Source: Sphingomonas jinjuensis (GTDB lineage: Bacteria; Pseudomonadota; Alphaproteobacteria; Sphingomonadales; Sphingomonadaceae). Taken from it: a DNA stretch of 64,000 bases. The position numbers and the translations under genes are program-made. The notes under the pieces were generated by a model. It ran no database searches. It worked only from the letters and a program-made list of their open reading frames with translations, and was not told the origin of the DNA. The stretch lies in the NCBI RefSeq assembly GCF_014197105.1, contig NZ_JACIEV010000001.1, positions 434,001-498,000 of the forward strand, written 5' to 3'. Shown here in pieces: positions 27,252 to 36,700 of the stretch (position 1 is its first letter; every line of letters starts with the position of its first letter).

Positions 27252-28331
27252 CTAACCGGCGTCGACCCGGGTCCATCGGGCCGTCGCCCTGATCAGCGCC
27301 GGAGGCAGCAGGGCGACGAGCGGGTGAAGCGCCTGGCGTTCGGCGAGCTGTCGCGCGATCCCGGCGACCGCCATCGGACGCGCGACGCGCCGTGAGAAGC
27401 CGGCCTGCCATCCGGTCGATGCCATCGCGCCATCGCGTAGATAGGCCTGTGCCGCAGCTACCCCGCTCGCCAGTGCGATTCCCATCCCCTCGCCGGCCAG
27501 CGACGGGATCACCGCCGCCTGGTCGCCGAGCAGGAACACGCCCGGCGACGTCACCCTGGCGCGCCAGCCATAGGGGACGTTGGCGACCGCATCGATCGCG
27601 CCCGGTCCACCACTGGCGTCAAGCCGCTCGGCAAAATGCGGCGCTTCGCGCGCCAAGGCCTCGATCAGGGCCGCGGGATTGCCGGCCTGGTGCAGTCGTG
27701 ATCGCCGCACCGCCATGCAGCAGTTGGCCGCGCCGTCTTCCTGCAGCGCCACGCCGATATAGCCGCCGTCGACCAGATGAAGCTCTACCGCCGCCGCCGC
27801 CAGCCGCGTCAGCGCCAGCGTCGGCGCCAGGCGGACGCGGATACCCAAGACGGGATCATCCTCCACCTCGGCCCGCTTCACGCCGCGCACCTCGTGCTTG
27901 CCGGTGGCGAGCAGCAGTGCGTCGGGTCGATCGTCGCTGCCGTCGATCGTCACCCGTCGCCCCTCGACGGCGCGTACCGTGACACCGCGCTCGACCGCCG
28001 CCCCGGCCTGCGTGGCGGCGGCGAGCAACAGCGTATCGAGCCGGTGACGCGATACCGCCAGAGCGAGCGCGGGGAGCCGCGCCTCGCGCACATTGTCGCC
28101 TGCGATCAGCCGGACCCGATCGATCCGGGCGGGATTCAGCGCGGCGGCGGCGATACCCAGTCGTTCGAGCGCCGCCAGGCTTCGCCAGCTCAAGAACCCG
28201 CCGCACAGCGGGTCGCCGGTTTCGCGCGTGCGCTCGATCAGCAGATGCGGCGCAGCTGCACGCGCGAGCGTGATGGCGGCGGCGGCACCGGCCGGCCCGC
28301 CGCCGACGATCAGCGCAGCCGTTCGACGCAC
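27252..28331 (-). CDS. FAD-dependent oxidoreductase of type III PKS cluster
   Basis: 359-residue flavoprotein resembling geranylgeranyl-reductase-like or aromatic hydroxylases. The FAD loop V-G-G-G-P-A-G-A-A-A is at the N-terminus. G-D-Q-A-A-V-I-P-S-L-A-G-E-G-M-G is the second FAD motif. The likely GTG start at 28331 lies 20 bases inside the methyltransferase 3' end. A role oxidising or reducing the polyketide product is inferred from context. The order PKS-methyltransferase-flavoprotein parallels srsABC of Streptomyces griseus. Confidence 0.85.
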   Translation of the reverse strand: MRRTAALIVGGGPAGAAAAITLARAAAPHLLIERTRETGDPLCGGFLSWRSLAALERLGIAAAALNPARIDRVRLIAGDNVREARLPALALAVSRHRLDTLLLAAATQAGAAVERGVTVRAVEGRRVTIDGSDDRPDALLLATGKHEVRGVKRAEVEDDPVLGIRVRLAPTLALTRLAAAAVELHLVDGGYIGVALQEDGAANCCMAVRRSRLHQAGNPAALIEALAREAPHFAERLDASGGPGAIDAVANVPYGWRARVTSPGVFLLGDQAAVIPSLAGEGMGIALASGVAAAQAYLRDGAMASTGWQAGFSRRVARPMAVAGIARQLAERQALHPLVALLPPALIRATARWTRVDAG

Positions 28332-28996
28332 AGGCGAAACGGAAAGGCGCGGAACACGCGAGCATCGGTGACGCCCGCGTCCGCCAGGATCGGTAACCAT
28401 TCGGCCGGACGATAGGAGCGCGCAATCGACAGCTTGCCGTCGTGACGGACGATCGGATGCCAACGTGCCAGCGTCGCGAGCAAAGGATAGCCGCGATAAG
28501 CGAAGCCGTGCCGGTGGAGGTCGTTGACGAACCACCCCAGCGCCGCGTGCTGTTCCATGTAACGAAGGAAGGCGACCAGCTGCGCCCGGCTCATGTGATG
28601 GGCGACAAGGCTGCTGATGACGACGTCCCAGCGCTCGTCCATCGCCGCATAGTCGCCCGTGACGTAGCGAATGGGGAGCGTCGCGGGCGGGTGAGCCCGC
28701 GCCGCCGCCTCGCTGCGGGGGTTGAGATCGACGCCGACCAGCTCGGCCGTGATGCCGCGGCGCGATGCCCAGCCCGCGATCCGCCGCAACATGTCGCCAT
28801 CGCCGAAGCCGACATCGAGCAACCGGACGTGCCGGCGCTCACCCAAGGCACGGGCCAGGAACCCCAGCGTCGGTCGGGACGCCATCGTGACGGTGTTCAC
28901 CTTGGCTAGGTCGCCGACGACGGCGGCGTAGACGTCGGCGGGCAGATCGTCCGCGTCCATCAGCTCTTCCGCCTCGGCGCGCACCGCCAGGGTCAT
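28310..28996 (-). CDS. SAM-dependent methyltransferase of type III PKS cluster
   Basis: 228-residue class I methyltransferase. The SAM loop is L-L-D-V-G-F-G-D-G-D-M, with V-G-V-D-L-N-P-R as the acidic motif II. Its ATG overlaps the PKS stop by four bases (ATGA), and its end overlaps the FAD gene. It probably methylates the PKS product; the acceptor (phenol oxygen or ring carbon) is not known. Confidence 0.88.
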   Translation of the reverse strand: MTLAVRAEAEELMDADDLPADVYAAVVGDLAKVNTVTMASRPTLGFLARALGERRHVRLLDVGFGDGDMLRRIAGWASRRGITAELVGVDLNPRSEAAARAHPPATLPIRYVTGDYAAMDERWDVVISSLVAHHMSRAQLVAFLRYMEQHAALGWFVNDLHRHGFAYRGYPLLATLARWHPIVRHDGKLSIARSYRPAEWLPILADAGVTDARVFRAFPFRLCVERLR

Positions 28997-30030
28997 CGCA
29001 CCGGCCCGAACGCGAAGCCTTCTGCGGCGAGGCCGGGACCGAAGGCGATGGCGACGCCGTCGCGTGTCTCCCGCGCCGCCAGAAGGTCGGCAAGGACGAA
29101 CATCAGCGTCGCCGACGACATGTTGCCTGCGCGCCTCAGCACCGCGCGCGATCGGTCGAGTGCGTCGCCGGGAAGCCCCAACGCCCGCTCGACCGCCTCG
29201 AGGATCGACCGCCCACCGGCGTGAACCGCCCAGACCAGCGCGGCGGGATCGCGCCCGCCGGCGATCCGCTCGACCATCGCCGGGTCGCTCAATGCGTCGC
29301 CGATATGGCGCGGCACCGCGCCGTCGAGGTGCATGGCAAAGCCGCGGTCGGTGATCGTCCAGCGGATCAGCTCGGCGGACGCGGGGAGCGCCGCGGCAAA
29401 GGGTGCGCCGATCTCGATCCCGCGCGGTTCGGCGGACACGATCGCCGCCGCCGCACCGTCGCCGAACTGGAGCATCGCGAGCAGCGGCTCGACGTCGGCG
29501 GTCTCCTGAAGGTGAAGCGTCGACAATTCGACGGTGACGACCAGTACGCGCGCATCGGCTTCGGAGCGGACGATGTGGCGGGCGGTTCGCATCGCGGCGA
29601 CGGCGGCGTAGCAACCCATGAACCCGATCAGGATGCGCTCGACGCCGGGATCGAGCCCCAGCCGTGCGGCGATGATCTGGTCGATGCCGGGCGCGACGAA
29701 GCCGGTGCAACTGGCGACGACCAGATGGGTGATGCCACGTGCATCGTCGCCGAGCCGCTCGATCGCCGCCAGCGCCAGGGTCGGCGCGGCGTCGGCATAG
29801 ATCGCCATTCGCGCCGCGGTGCCGGGCATGCCGGTGGCATAGAATCCATCCGCAGCGAGGGGATCGGGCAGCACCGACCAGCGCCGCTCGATGCCGCTGC
29901 GTGCCGCCATGCGTTCGAACAAAGGCCGCTGTCGCGTTTCGATTTGCGCTGATGCCCAATCGACGAACAGCGCATGAATGTCGTTCGTCGGTGTCGCCGT
30001 CGCGACGCTGTTGAGGAAGACCGAGGGCAT
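28993..30030 (-). CDS. Type III polyketide synthase
   Basis: 345-residue chalcone synthase-like enzyme that condenses malonyl-CoA on an acyl starter. The catalytic cysteine is C140 in G-F-M-G-C-Y-A-A-V. The histidine is near 270 in V-W-A-V-H-A-G-G-R-S, and the asparagine near 302 in G-N-M-S-S-A-T. I chose the ATG at 30030; the frame upstream to 30156 overlaps the 58-residue ORF in another frame. The cluster context suggests alkylresorcinol- or alkylpyrone-type phenolic lipids. Confidence 0.93.
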   Translation of the reverse strand: MPSVFLNSVATATPTNDIHALFVDWASAQIETRQRPLFERMAARSGIERRWSVLPDPLAADGFYATGMPGTAARMAIYADAAPTLALAAIERLGDDARGITHLVVASCTGFVAPGIDQIIAARLGLDPGVERILIGFMGCYAAVAAMRTARHIVRSEADARVLVVTVELSTLHLQETADVEPLLAMLQFGDGAAAAIVSAEPRGIEIGAPFAAALPASAELIRWTITDRGFAMHLDGAVPRHIGDALSDPAMVERIAGGRDPAALVWAVHAGGRSILEAVERALGLPGDALDRSRAVLRRAGNMSSATLMFVLADLLAARETRDGVAIAFGPGLAAEGFAFGPVR

Positions 30031-30050
30031 AGGCCCCGCGTTCGAGCGGG

Positions 30051-30227
30051 TCAGCGCTGGTTGCCGCCGTCGAGATGGTCGATGCCGACGCCGTAGCGAT
30101 CCTGCACCATTGCCATAGCCTGGCTCACCACCGCAGCGATTGAGTGATCGCTCCACGATTCCAGTGTTTTACACGCGGCCTGCAGCATATCGTACACTGC
30201 GGTAGCGTCCCCGCCGAGTTTGTCCAC
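30051..30227 (-). CDS. Small ORF leading the type III PKS cluster
   Basis: A 58-residue frame beginning with GTG and preceded by GAGGAGAG, a good ribosome-binding site. It ends 20 bases before the PKS start. The product begins M-D-K-L-G-G-D-A-T-A-V-Y-D-M-L and has an amphipathic helical middle, with no signal or membrane segment. I do not recognise it. It is the first gene of the cluster, so it may be an accessory protein or a leader. The strong ribosome-binding site supports translation. Confidence 0.55.
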   Translation of the reverse strand: MDKLGGDATAVYDMLQAACKTLESWSDHSIAAVVSQAMAMVQDRYGVGIDHLDGGNQR

Positions 30228-30481
30228 TTTACTCTCCTCGCCGTACGGTGCCGACGTGCGCTCCCGACGCGAATGGCGGACTCCCCGCGGCTATGACGCA
30301 TGAGGCGGGGTTTCGATCCAAATCAAGACATGGTCCGGTTTCGCACCGCATTATCGCTTGACCCCGCCCAGGGACAGCAGGTTATTTGATCCATGTTTCA
30401 ACATGAACAATGTCGATCCTCGCGAGTTAGCGTATCTAGCTGAAATCGATTACGTGGACAGCTCGACAGGGGATTGAGGCG
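30228..30481. other. Divergent promoter region between PKS cluster and MarR-like gene
   Basis: 250 bases with no gene. It must hold promoters for both directions. A 6-bp inverted repeat (30392-30405) is the only clear operator-like structure. Local sequence is more AT-rich than the flanks. Confidence 0.55.
30392..30405. promoter_or_regulatory. Candidate operator, CATGTT-TC-AACATG
   Basis: Perfect 6-bp inverted repeat with a 2-base spacer, about 77 bases before the MarR-like gene and about 165 bases upstream of the small ORF. MarR-family proteins bind short dyads of this kind near their own genes. That this is the binding site is inference. Confidence 0.45.
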
Positions 30482-30955
30482 TTGGGGGACGAGAACGTCG
30501 CCGGCCTGGTCAAGGAATTGACCGACCAACTCGCGTCGATCGCGCATAGTTTCGGCACGCGTGCCGATACCTTATTGTCTGCGCCTTCGTCGCGGCCCGA
30601 AGCGGCCGGTATTGCCATCCATCCCGTGCAAATGGCGCGGAGCCTTTTGGCGCAACGTGCGGCCCGATTGGAGCACTTTCCGGCCGATCTGTTCCACGAG
30701 CCAGCCTGGGACATGCTTCTGGCGCTTTACATAGCGCACGAGGAAGATCGGATCATGAACGTCAAGTCGCTGGTATCCAGCGCCCATTCGCCGGTCACCA
30801 CGTCGCAGCGGTGGATCGATCATCTGTTCAAACTGGGCCTAGTCGATCGCGTCGTCGATCCGATCGATCGCCGGCGTATCGAAGTATCGCTGAGCCAAAA
30901 CGGTTATCGCGCGCTCGAAACCTATCTGGCGACGCTTGGCGCACGGCGCGTTTAG
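30482..30955 (+). CDS. MarR-like winged-helix regulator
   Basis: 157-residue probable transcription factor. The C-terminal half has a winged-helix pattern: V-K-S-L-V-S-S-A-H-S-P-V-T-T-S-Q-R-W-I-D-H-L as recognition region, then L-V-D-R-V-V-D-P-I-D-R-R-R-I-E-V-S-L-S as wing. The only nearby start is TTG at 30482, so the beginning is uncertain. It lies between the divergent type III PKS cluster and the forward DUF11 cluster and may control either or both. Confidence 0.7.
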   Translation: MGDENVAGLVKELTDQLASIAHSFGTRADTLLSAPSSRPEAAGIAIHPVQMARSLLAQRAARLEHFPADLFHEPAWDMLLALYIAHEEDRIMNVKSLVSSAHSPVTTSQRWIDHLFKLGLVDRVVDPIDRRRIEVSLSQNGYRALETYLATLGARRV

Positions 30956-31178
30956 GACAGGATTCCTGCATCGCCATACTCCCGGTTCGATTCACACGAA
31001 TAAGCACCGGTTCTGGCCTGATCGGCGGCTGCGTCATACACGATGATAAGCAATTGCGCGTTTCAGCGTGTCAAAGTGACTTCGTAGCAATCCGTTAAAA
31101 GCGAACAGCGAATTTCACCAGGTGTTCAAGCACTTGGAGTCCTTCGTGCAGTTCCCGCGCTTAACGACCACCAGTAAG

Positions 31179-32117
31179 ATGCGTCAAAGGCGTATTGGTT
31201 CCGCGCCAATGTTGGCGCTCGTCTGGCTAGTTGCGACGCCCGCCGATGCCACGGAGACTCCCGCAGGAAGCCGCATCGTCAACGTTGCCGCGATTTCCGC
31301 GCAGCAGGATGGCCGCGCGATCGATGCGCAATCCAATCGCGTCGATCTCGTCACCGCCGAGCGTCTCGACCTGACGCTGGCGCGCGTCGCCAACGACGGC
31401 GGCCCGGTCGACGTGGTGCTGACCAACAGCGGCAACGGCAAAGAAGCCTTCGACGTCCGTGCGACGACCTCGACGCCGGGGACGAGCGTGCGCGGCATCG
31501 CGATCGATCGCGATGGCAACGGACGCTACGATCCGGCCATCGACCTGCTACTGTCGGGGCCGACGCCAGCGCTGGCGCCGGGCGGTCAGTGGCGACTGCT
31601 GGTCCTCCTCGATTCCGACGATCCGGTGCGCACGACCCTCACCGTTTCCGCCGCCGCCCTCACCGCCAGCGGGACGCCGGGGACGATCAGGCCTGGCGCT
31701 GGCGACGGCGGCGGCGATGCGGTCGTCGGACCGACGGGGGCACAGGCCAGCGTGACGATCGAGACGGACTCGCCCAGCCCGGGGGCTGGCGGTTCCGGTG
31801 GCGCGGGGGGTGCGACGCTCGTCAAGTCGCAGACCGTTCTCGCGCCCGACGGCAGCGCGACGGCGGTGCGGGATGCGATCATCACCTACACGCTGGTCGC
31901 ACGCTTCGCCGCTGCGGCTACCGCGGCCAGGCTCGACGATCCCGTCCCTGCCGGCACCATCTATGTGCCCGGCAGCCTGATGCTCGACGGTGCGGCGCTC
32001 AGCGACACCGCCGATGGCGATGCCGGCAACGGCGACGGCCGAGCGGTTACCGTCGCGCTGGGCGACGTCGCCGCGGGCACCACCCGCACCATCCGGTTCC
32101 AGGCTCGAATCCAATGA
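31179..32117 (+). CDS. Exported DUF11-like surface protein 1
   Basis: 312-residue exported protein. A Sec signal ends A-T-P-A-D-A. The mature part is rich in Thr, Ala, Gly and Asp. It contains a calcium-loop-like D-R-D-G-N-G-R-Y-D-P, a Gly/Ser-rich linker and a C-terminal DUF11-like beta domain (T-L-V-K-S-Q-T-V onward, with V-P-A-G-T-I-Y-V-P-G-S). GTG at 31122 and ATG at 31209 are other possible starts. It overlaps the next gene by four bases. Confidence 0.72.
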   Translation: MRQRRIGSAPMLALVWLVATPADATETPAGSRIVNVAAISAQQDGRAIDAQSNRVDLVTAERLDLTLARVANDGGPVDVVLTNSGNGKEAFDVRATTSTPGTSVRGIAIDRDGNGRYDPAIDLLLSGPTPALAPGGQWRLLVLLDSDDPVRTTLTVSAAALTASGTPGTIRPGAGDGGGDAVVGPTGAQASVTIETDSPSPGAGGSGGAGGATLVKSQTVLAPDGSATAVRDAIITYTLVARFAAAATAARLDDPVPAGTIYVPGSLMLDGAALSDTADGDAGNGDGRAVTVALGDVAAGTTRTIRFQARIQ

Positions 32118-32524
32118 GGAAGACCAGCATGCCGCTCATACTTGCCGTCCTGTCGCTGCTCGCCGCGACGCCGACCCAGGCGGCGCCGCCGGCCGGTCCG
32201 CTGTCAATCACGACGCGGATGATGGTCGAACAGCGCGTCGCCGCCGCCGACGGGACGACGCGGACGCGGCTCGTTCCCGCGACGCGCGTGGTGCCGGGTG
32301 ACCGGGTGACGATCGTCGTCGCCTATCGCAACACCGGGACCGCACCGATCGCCGATCTGGTGCTTGCCAATCCGGTGCCGCCCTCGACCGTCTACCGCGG
32401 CCCCGCCGCCGGTTCGCCTGCGCCCGACCTGGTCGCCAACGGCAGCCAGGTCCGCTGGCGCCTGACCCGGCCGGTCGCGCCGGGCGGCGGCGGCGAGCTC
32501 GGCTTCACCGCGATCGTCCGCTGA
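32114..32524 (+). CDS. Exported DUF11-like surface protein 2
   Basis: 136-residue exported protein with a signal ending A-A-T-P-T-Q-A-A. One DUF11-like beta domain follows: V-V-P-G-D-R-V-T-I-V-V-A-Y-R-N-T-G, then V-L-A-N-P-V-P-P-S-T-V-Y. Its ATG overlaps the previous stop (ATGA), so the two proteins are co-translated. Function is not known. It could be a structural subunit. Confidence 0.75.
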   Translation: MRKTSMPLILAVLSLLAATPTQAAPPAGPLSITTRMMVEQRVAAADGTTRTRLVPATRVVPGDRVTIVVAYRNTGTAPIADLVLANPVPPSTVYRGPAAGSPAPDLVANGSQVRWRLTRPVAPGGGGELGFTAIVR

Positions 32525-32568
32525 TCGCCCGTCCCCATCACCGAAATTCGTCCACAGGAGCATCAATC

Positions 32569-33693
32569 ATGTCGAAGACAGGGGCAAGGAAGGCGCTGAT
32601 CGCGGGATCGGCGGTCGCGTTCGTCGCGGCGGCCGGCACCGCCGAAGCGCAGTCCACCGCCGGCACCACCGCCGGCACGACGATCAGCAACACGGCGCAG
32701 GCGAGCTATACCGTCAATGGTACCTCGCAGACCGCCCAGTCGAATACCGCGACCTTCGTCGTCGATCGCAAGGTCAACCTGACCGTGATCGCCGACCAGC
32801 CGGGCAACATCCTGGTCAACTCGGGCCAGACCGCCGCCTATGCCCGGTTCAAGGTGACGAACAACACCAACGGCATCCAGGATTTCCACCTTGCCGCCAC
32901 CCAGGCGATCTCGGTCGCGGTGCTGCCGGGGACGGACAATTACGACCTCAACAACTTCAAGGTCTTCGTCGACGGCAACAACAACGGCACCTATGACCCC
33001 GGTGTCGATACGATGACCTATATCGACGAGCTGGCACCCGACGCGAACATCGAGGTGTTCATCGTCGGCGACGTGCCGGCGGCGCAGAGCACCGGCCTCG
33101 CCTTCGTCGGACTCGATGTGATCGCCGCGACCGGCGGGACCAGCGGCACCAAGGGTGCGGTGTTGATCCCGACGCCGCTCAACACGCTCAACCAGGACAG
33201 CGAAATCGACGTCGTCTTCGCCGACAACGACAACGACGGCGTGGGGTTCGACATCGCGCGCAACGGCCAGGGCTGGGCCTATGCCGCGTTCGAGGTCCGC
33301 GCCAGCAACGTCGCGTTGACCGTCACCAAAAGCGCGAACGTCATCTCCGACGACGTCAGCACGCTCAATCCCAAGGCGCTGCCGGGGGCGATCGTGGAAT
33401 ATTGCCTGAAGGTCACCAACGGCACCACCGGCGTCGCCGCCGACAACGTCCTGCTGAGCGACGTCGTACCGGCCAACACCACCTACGTCCCGGGCACGAT
33501 CGTGATCGGCGCCGCCGCATCGGTGCTCACCGACTGCACGGTCAGCGGCTACACGCAGAACGACAACGGCACGCAGGCAAGCGGCCCGTATCTCGGCGCG
33601 TACAACGCAACGACCAAGACGATCACCGCCACGATCCCGACGCTATCCGGCAACGCCACCGTCGCCGCGAGCTTCCGCGTCAAGATCAACTGA
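32569..33693 (+). CDS. Exported DUF11-like surface protein 3, probable major subunit
   Basis: 374-residue exported protein with a signal ending A-A-A-G-T-A-E-A-Q and a strong AGGAG-type ribosome-binding site. The N-terminal half is Thr/Asn-rich beta sequence with D-G-N-N-N-G-T-Y-D-P and D-N-D-N-D-G, possible calcium loops. The C-terminal DUF11-like domain begins about residue 249 (L-T-V-T-K-S-A-N-V). It contains T-L-N-P-K-A-L-P-G, found again in the gene at 38755. Composition recalls S-layer or filament subunits. That is inference. Confidence 0.75.
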   Translation: MSKTGARKALIAGSAVAFVAAAGTAEAQSTAGTTAGTTISNTAQASYTVNGTSQTAQSNTATFVVDRKVNLTVIADQPGNILVNSGQTAAYARFKVTNNTNGIQDFHLAATQAISVAVLPGTDNYDLNNFKVFVDGNNNGTYDPGVDTMTYIDELAPDANIEVFIVGDVPAAQSTGLAFVGLDVIAATGGTSGTKGAVLIPTPLNTLNQDSEIDVVFADNDNDGVGFDIARNGQGWAYAAFEVRASNVALTVTKSANVISDDVSTLNPKALPGAIVEYCLKVTNGTTGVAADNVLLSDVVPANTTYVPGTIVIGAAASVLTDCTVSGYTQNDNGTQASGPYLGAYNATTKTITATIPTLSGNATVAASFRVKIN

Positions 33694-33722
33694 GCTCCCT
33701 CCCCCGAAGGAGAACCGACCCT

Positions 33723-33751
33723 GGCGCGCCGCCCCCTCCCTGCGGCGCGCC
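33723..33751 (+). terminator. Strong hairpin between surface protein 3 and the barrel gene
   Basis: GGCGCGCCGC, a nine-base loop, then GCGGCGCGCC: a perfect 10-bp GC stem within the 73-base gap. No T-tract follows, so it is more likely an mRNA stabiliser or partial attenuator than a full terminator. It could let the upstream subunit be made in excess of the barrel protein. Confidence 0.55.
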
Positions 33752-33766
33752 GGGGAAGGACCCACC

Positions 33767-36700
33767 ATGCCTATCGTCCATCGCCTCATTCTCCTCGTCC
33801 TGGTCCTGATCGGTGTCGGCGTGCAGCCGGCGGCCGCGCAGACCCGTGTCGAGAATCGGGCGACGCTCACCTTCACCGACGCCGGCGGACCCCGCAGCGT
33901 CGCGTCGAACCTGGTCAGCCTCGACGTCATGGCAGCGGCGAAGCGTCCGACCAGGATCAGCTTCCGCTTTCCCGCGCCGGATTTCCGTTTCGACGGGATG
34001 GTATGCCAAACGACCCCCGTCATGGCCTTCACGCCGGCACCGGTCGACGAGGCCGCGCTGGCCGCCTCGACCCCCGCCGCACGGGCGGACGCCTATGCCG
34101 ATATGTTCGTCGTCCTCGAGGCCGAGGGGCAGAACCGCGACCCCGCCAGGCGGGATACCGCGGTGCTCGACGTCGATGTCGGCCCCGTCCACACCACGCT
34201 GCCGTTGCTGGAAACGGGGGTCGACACCGGGGTGTTCGCTGGCGGCGTTCCCGCCACCGCGTCGGGCAAGTACGCCGATCTCGTGCCCTGCGACGTCCGC
34301 CGGGTCCGCGGCGTGCCGATCAGGCTCAGCTTCACCGAAGACGACCGCAGTCTGGCGTCGACCGTCGACCTGCTGATCGACCCTGCCGGCTATGTCTTCG
34401 ATTCGACCAACGGCAGGATGGTCGACGGCGCCATCGTTTCGATCGTCGACGCCGACGGCAAGCCAGCGGCGGTGATCGGCGAGGACGGCACCAGCGCCTA
34501 TCCGTCGACGGTCGTGACCGGACAGACAGTCACCGATGCCAGCGGCCGCGTCTATCCGGGCCTGCCTGGCCGATATCGCTTCCCGCTGCTGCCGCCCGGC
34601 ACCTATTTCCTCAAGATCACCCCGCCCGCCGGCTATACCGCGCCATCGCTGGCGAGCGACGATGCGATCGGGCGGCTGCGCGATCCGCTGGGCGGCCGCT
34701 TCCTGGTCAGCGCCGCGAGTTCCGGCGGGCCGATCGTGCTCGCGACGCCGGATCCCGTCTATGTCGACGTGCCGGTCGATCCGATCGGCACGCAAGGATC
34801 TGGCAAGACGCCCGATACGCTGCTCCTCACCAAGATCGCGTCGGTGCGCGACGCGTCGCCGGGCGACATCGTCCAGTACCGCCTGCTGCTCGAAAACCGA
34901 GGCACGGCGCCAGAAAGCGACGTCCATCTGCTCGACACGCTGCCGGTCGGGCTACGGTACGAGCCGCGCTCGACCCGCGGTGCTAGCGAGCCGACCGTGT
35001 CGAGTGACGGCCGCCAGCTCGACTTCGCCATGACGCCACTCGCCCCCGGCGGCAGCGTCGAGCTGCGCTACGTCGTCACCATCGCCCCCGGTGCGCCGGT
35101 CGGCCCGGCGCTCAACCGTGCGCGCGCGTTCAGCCGGGGCAATGCGTCGGCAGAGGCGGCGGCATCGGTCAGGTTGCGCCCGCTCGCCTTCAGCGACGCG
35201 ATCACCATCGTCGGCCGTGTGTCGGAAGGTGCCTGCGGCGATCCCGCCGAACGCCGCAAGGGCATTCCCGGCGTCCGCCTGCTGCTGGAGGACGGCACCT
35301 TCGTCGTCACCGATCGCGACGGCCTGTACCATATCGAGGGCGCCCGCGCCGGTCGGCACGTCGTTCAGCTCGACACCGGCAGCATCCCCGCCAGCTACGA
35401 GCCGGTCGCCTGCGACACCGACTCCCGCCAGGCGGGGAGCGCGATCTCGCGCTTCGTCGAAGGCGTCGGCAATGTCGTGAAGCGCGTCGATTTCCAGCTC
35501 CGTCCTACCGGTCGTACCGTCAACGCCGCCGCCGCCCTGCCGATCGAGGTACTGGGCGACGCCGAGGCGGCGGGCAGTCGCGACTGGCTGGCGGGGCAGA
35601 TGCCGGGCGTCGCCTGGCTGTTCCCCGCCGTCGACCACAATCCCCGTGCGCCGGTACTGCGCGTCGCGATCAAGCACCTGCCGGGACAACGAGTCGCGCT
35701 GACCGTCAACGGCACCCAGACCGACCCGCTTGCCTTCGACGGCACCGACACCAGCGGCATCGTCGCGGTGACGCGATGGAGCGGCCTGCCGTTGATCGAC
35801 GGCGACAACCGCCTGGAGGCGCGGATCCTCACCGACGATGGGCGCACGGTGGAGACGCTGTCGCGCACCGTCCATTATGCGGGCGCCCCGGTCCGCGCCG
35901 CCTTCGATGCCGCCAAGAGCCGCCTGGTCGCCGACGGCATCCGCCAGCCGCTGCTCGCGGTTCGGATCACCGATGCGAGCGGTCGTCCGGTTCGCGCCGG
36001 TACGCTCGTGCCCTTTTCGGTCGAACAGCCCTATGCGGCGGCGCAGGAGCTCGATCTCGAGCAGCGGCGTCAGCTCGCCGGGCTCGATCGCGGCGCGACG
36101 ACGGCACGGGTCGTCGGCGACGACGGCTATGCCTTCATCGCGCTCCAGCCGACGACTCAGGCTGGTGGGGTCAGCGCGACGGTAATGCTGGGCGGCGACA
36201 CGCGTGTGGAGCGTTTCCCGGTGCGCGCCTGGCTGGAGGCGACGCGCAATCAATGGATCGTCGTCGGCTTCGGCGCCGGCAGCCTAGGGTTCGAGCAGCT
36301 GTCGCGCCACGGCCGCTCGCTGCCCCGCGTCGAGCGCAACCGGCTGGTCGGCGATGGCCAACTCGCGCTCTATGCCAAGGGCCGGATCAAGGGTTCGTGG
36401 CTGCTGACGATCGCGTATGACAGCGACCGCCGCTACGACCCCGATCGCGGGCTGCTCGGCACGATCGATCCCGATCGCTACTACACCGTCTACGGCGACG
36501 GCAGCCGCCAGGGCTATGACGCGGCGACGGCGAAGAAGCTCTATCTGCGGCTCGAGCGTCGCGAGTTCTACGCGCTGTTCGGCGACATCGAGACGGCGAT
36601 GACCGACACCCAGCTGACCCGCTACAGCCGTACGCTGACCGGCGCCAAGGCGGCCTATCAAGGGCGCTGGCTGCGCGCGTCGGGCTTCGTCGCCCGGACG

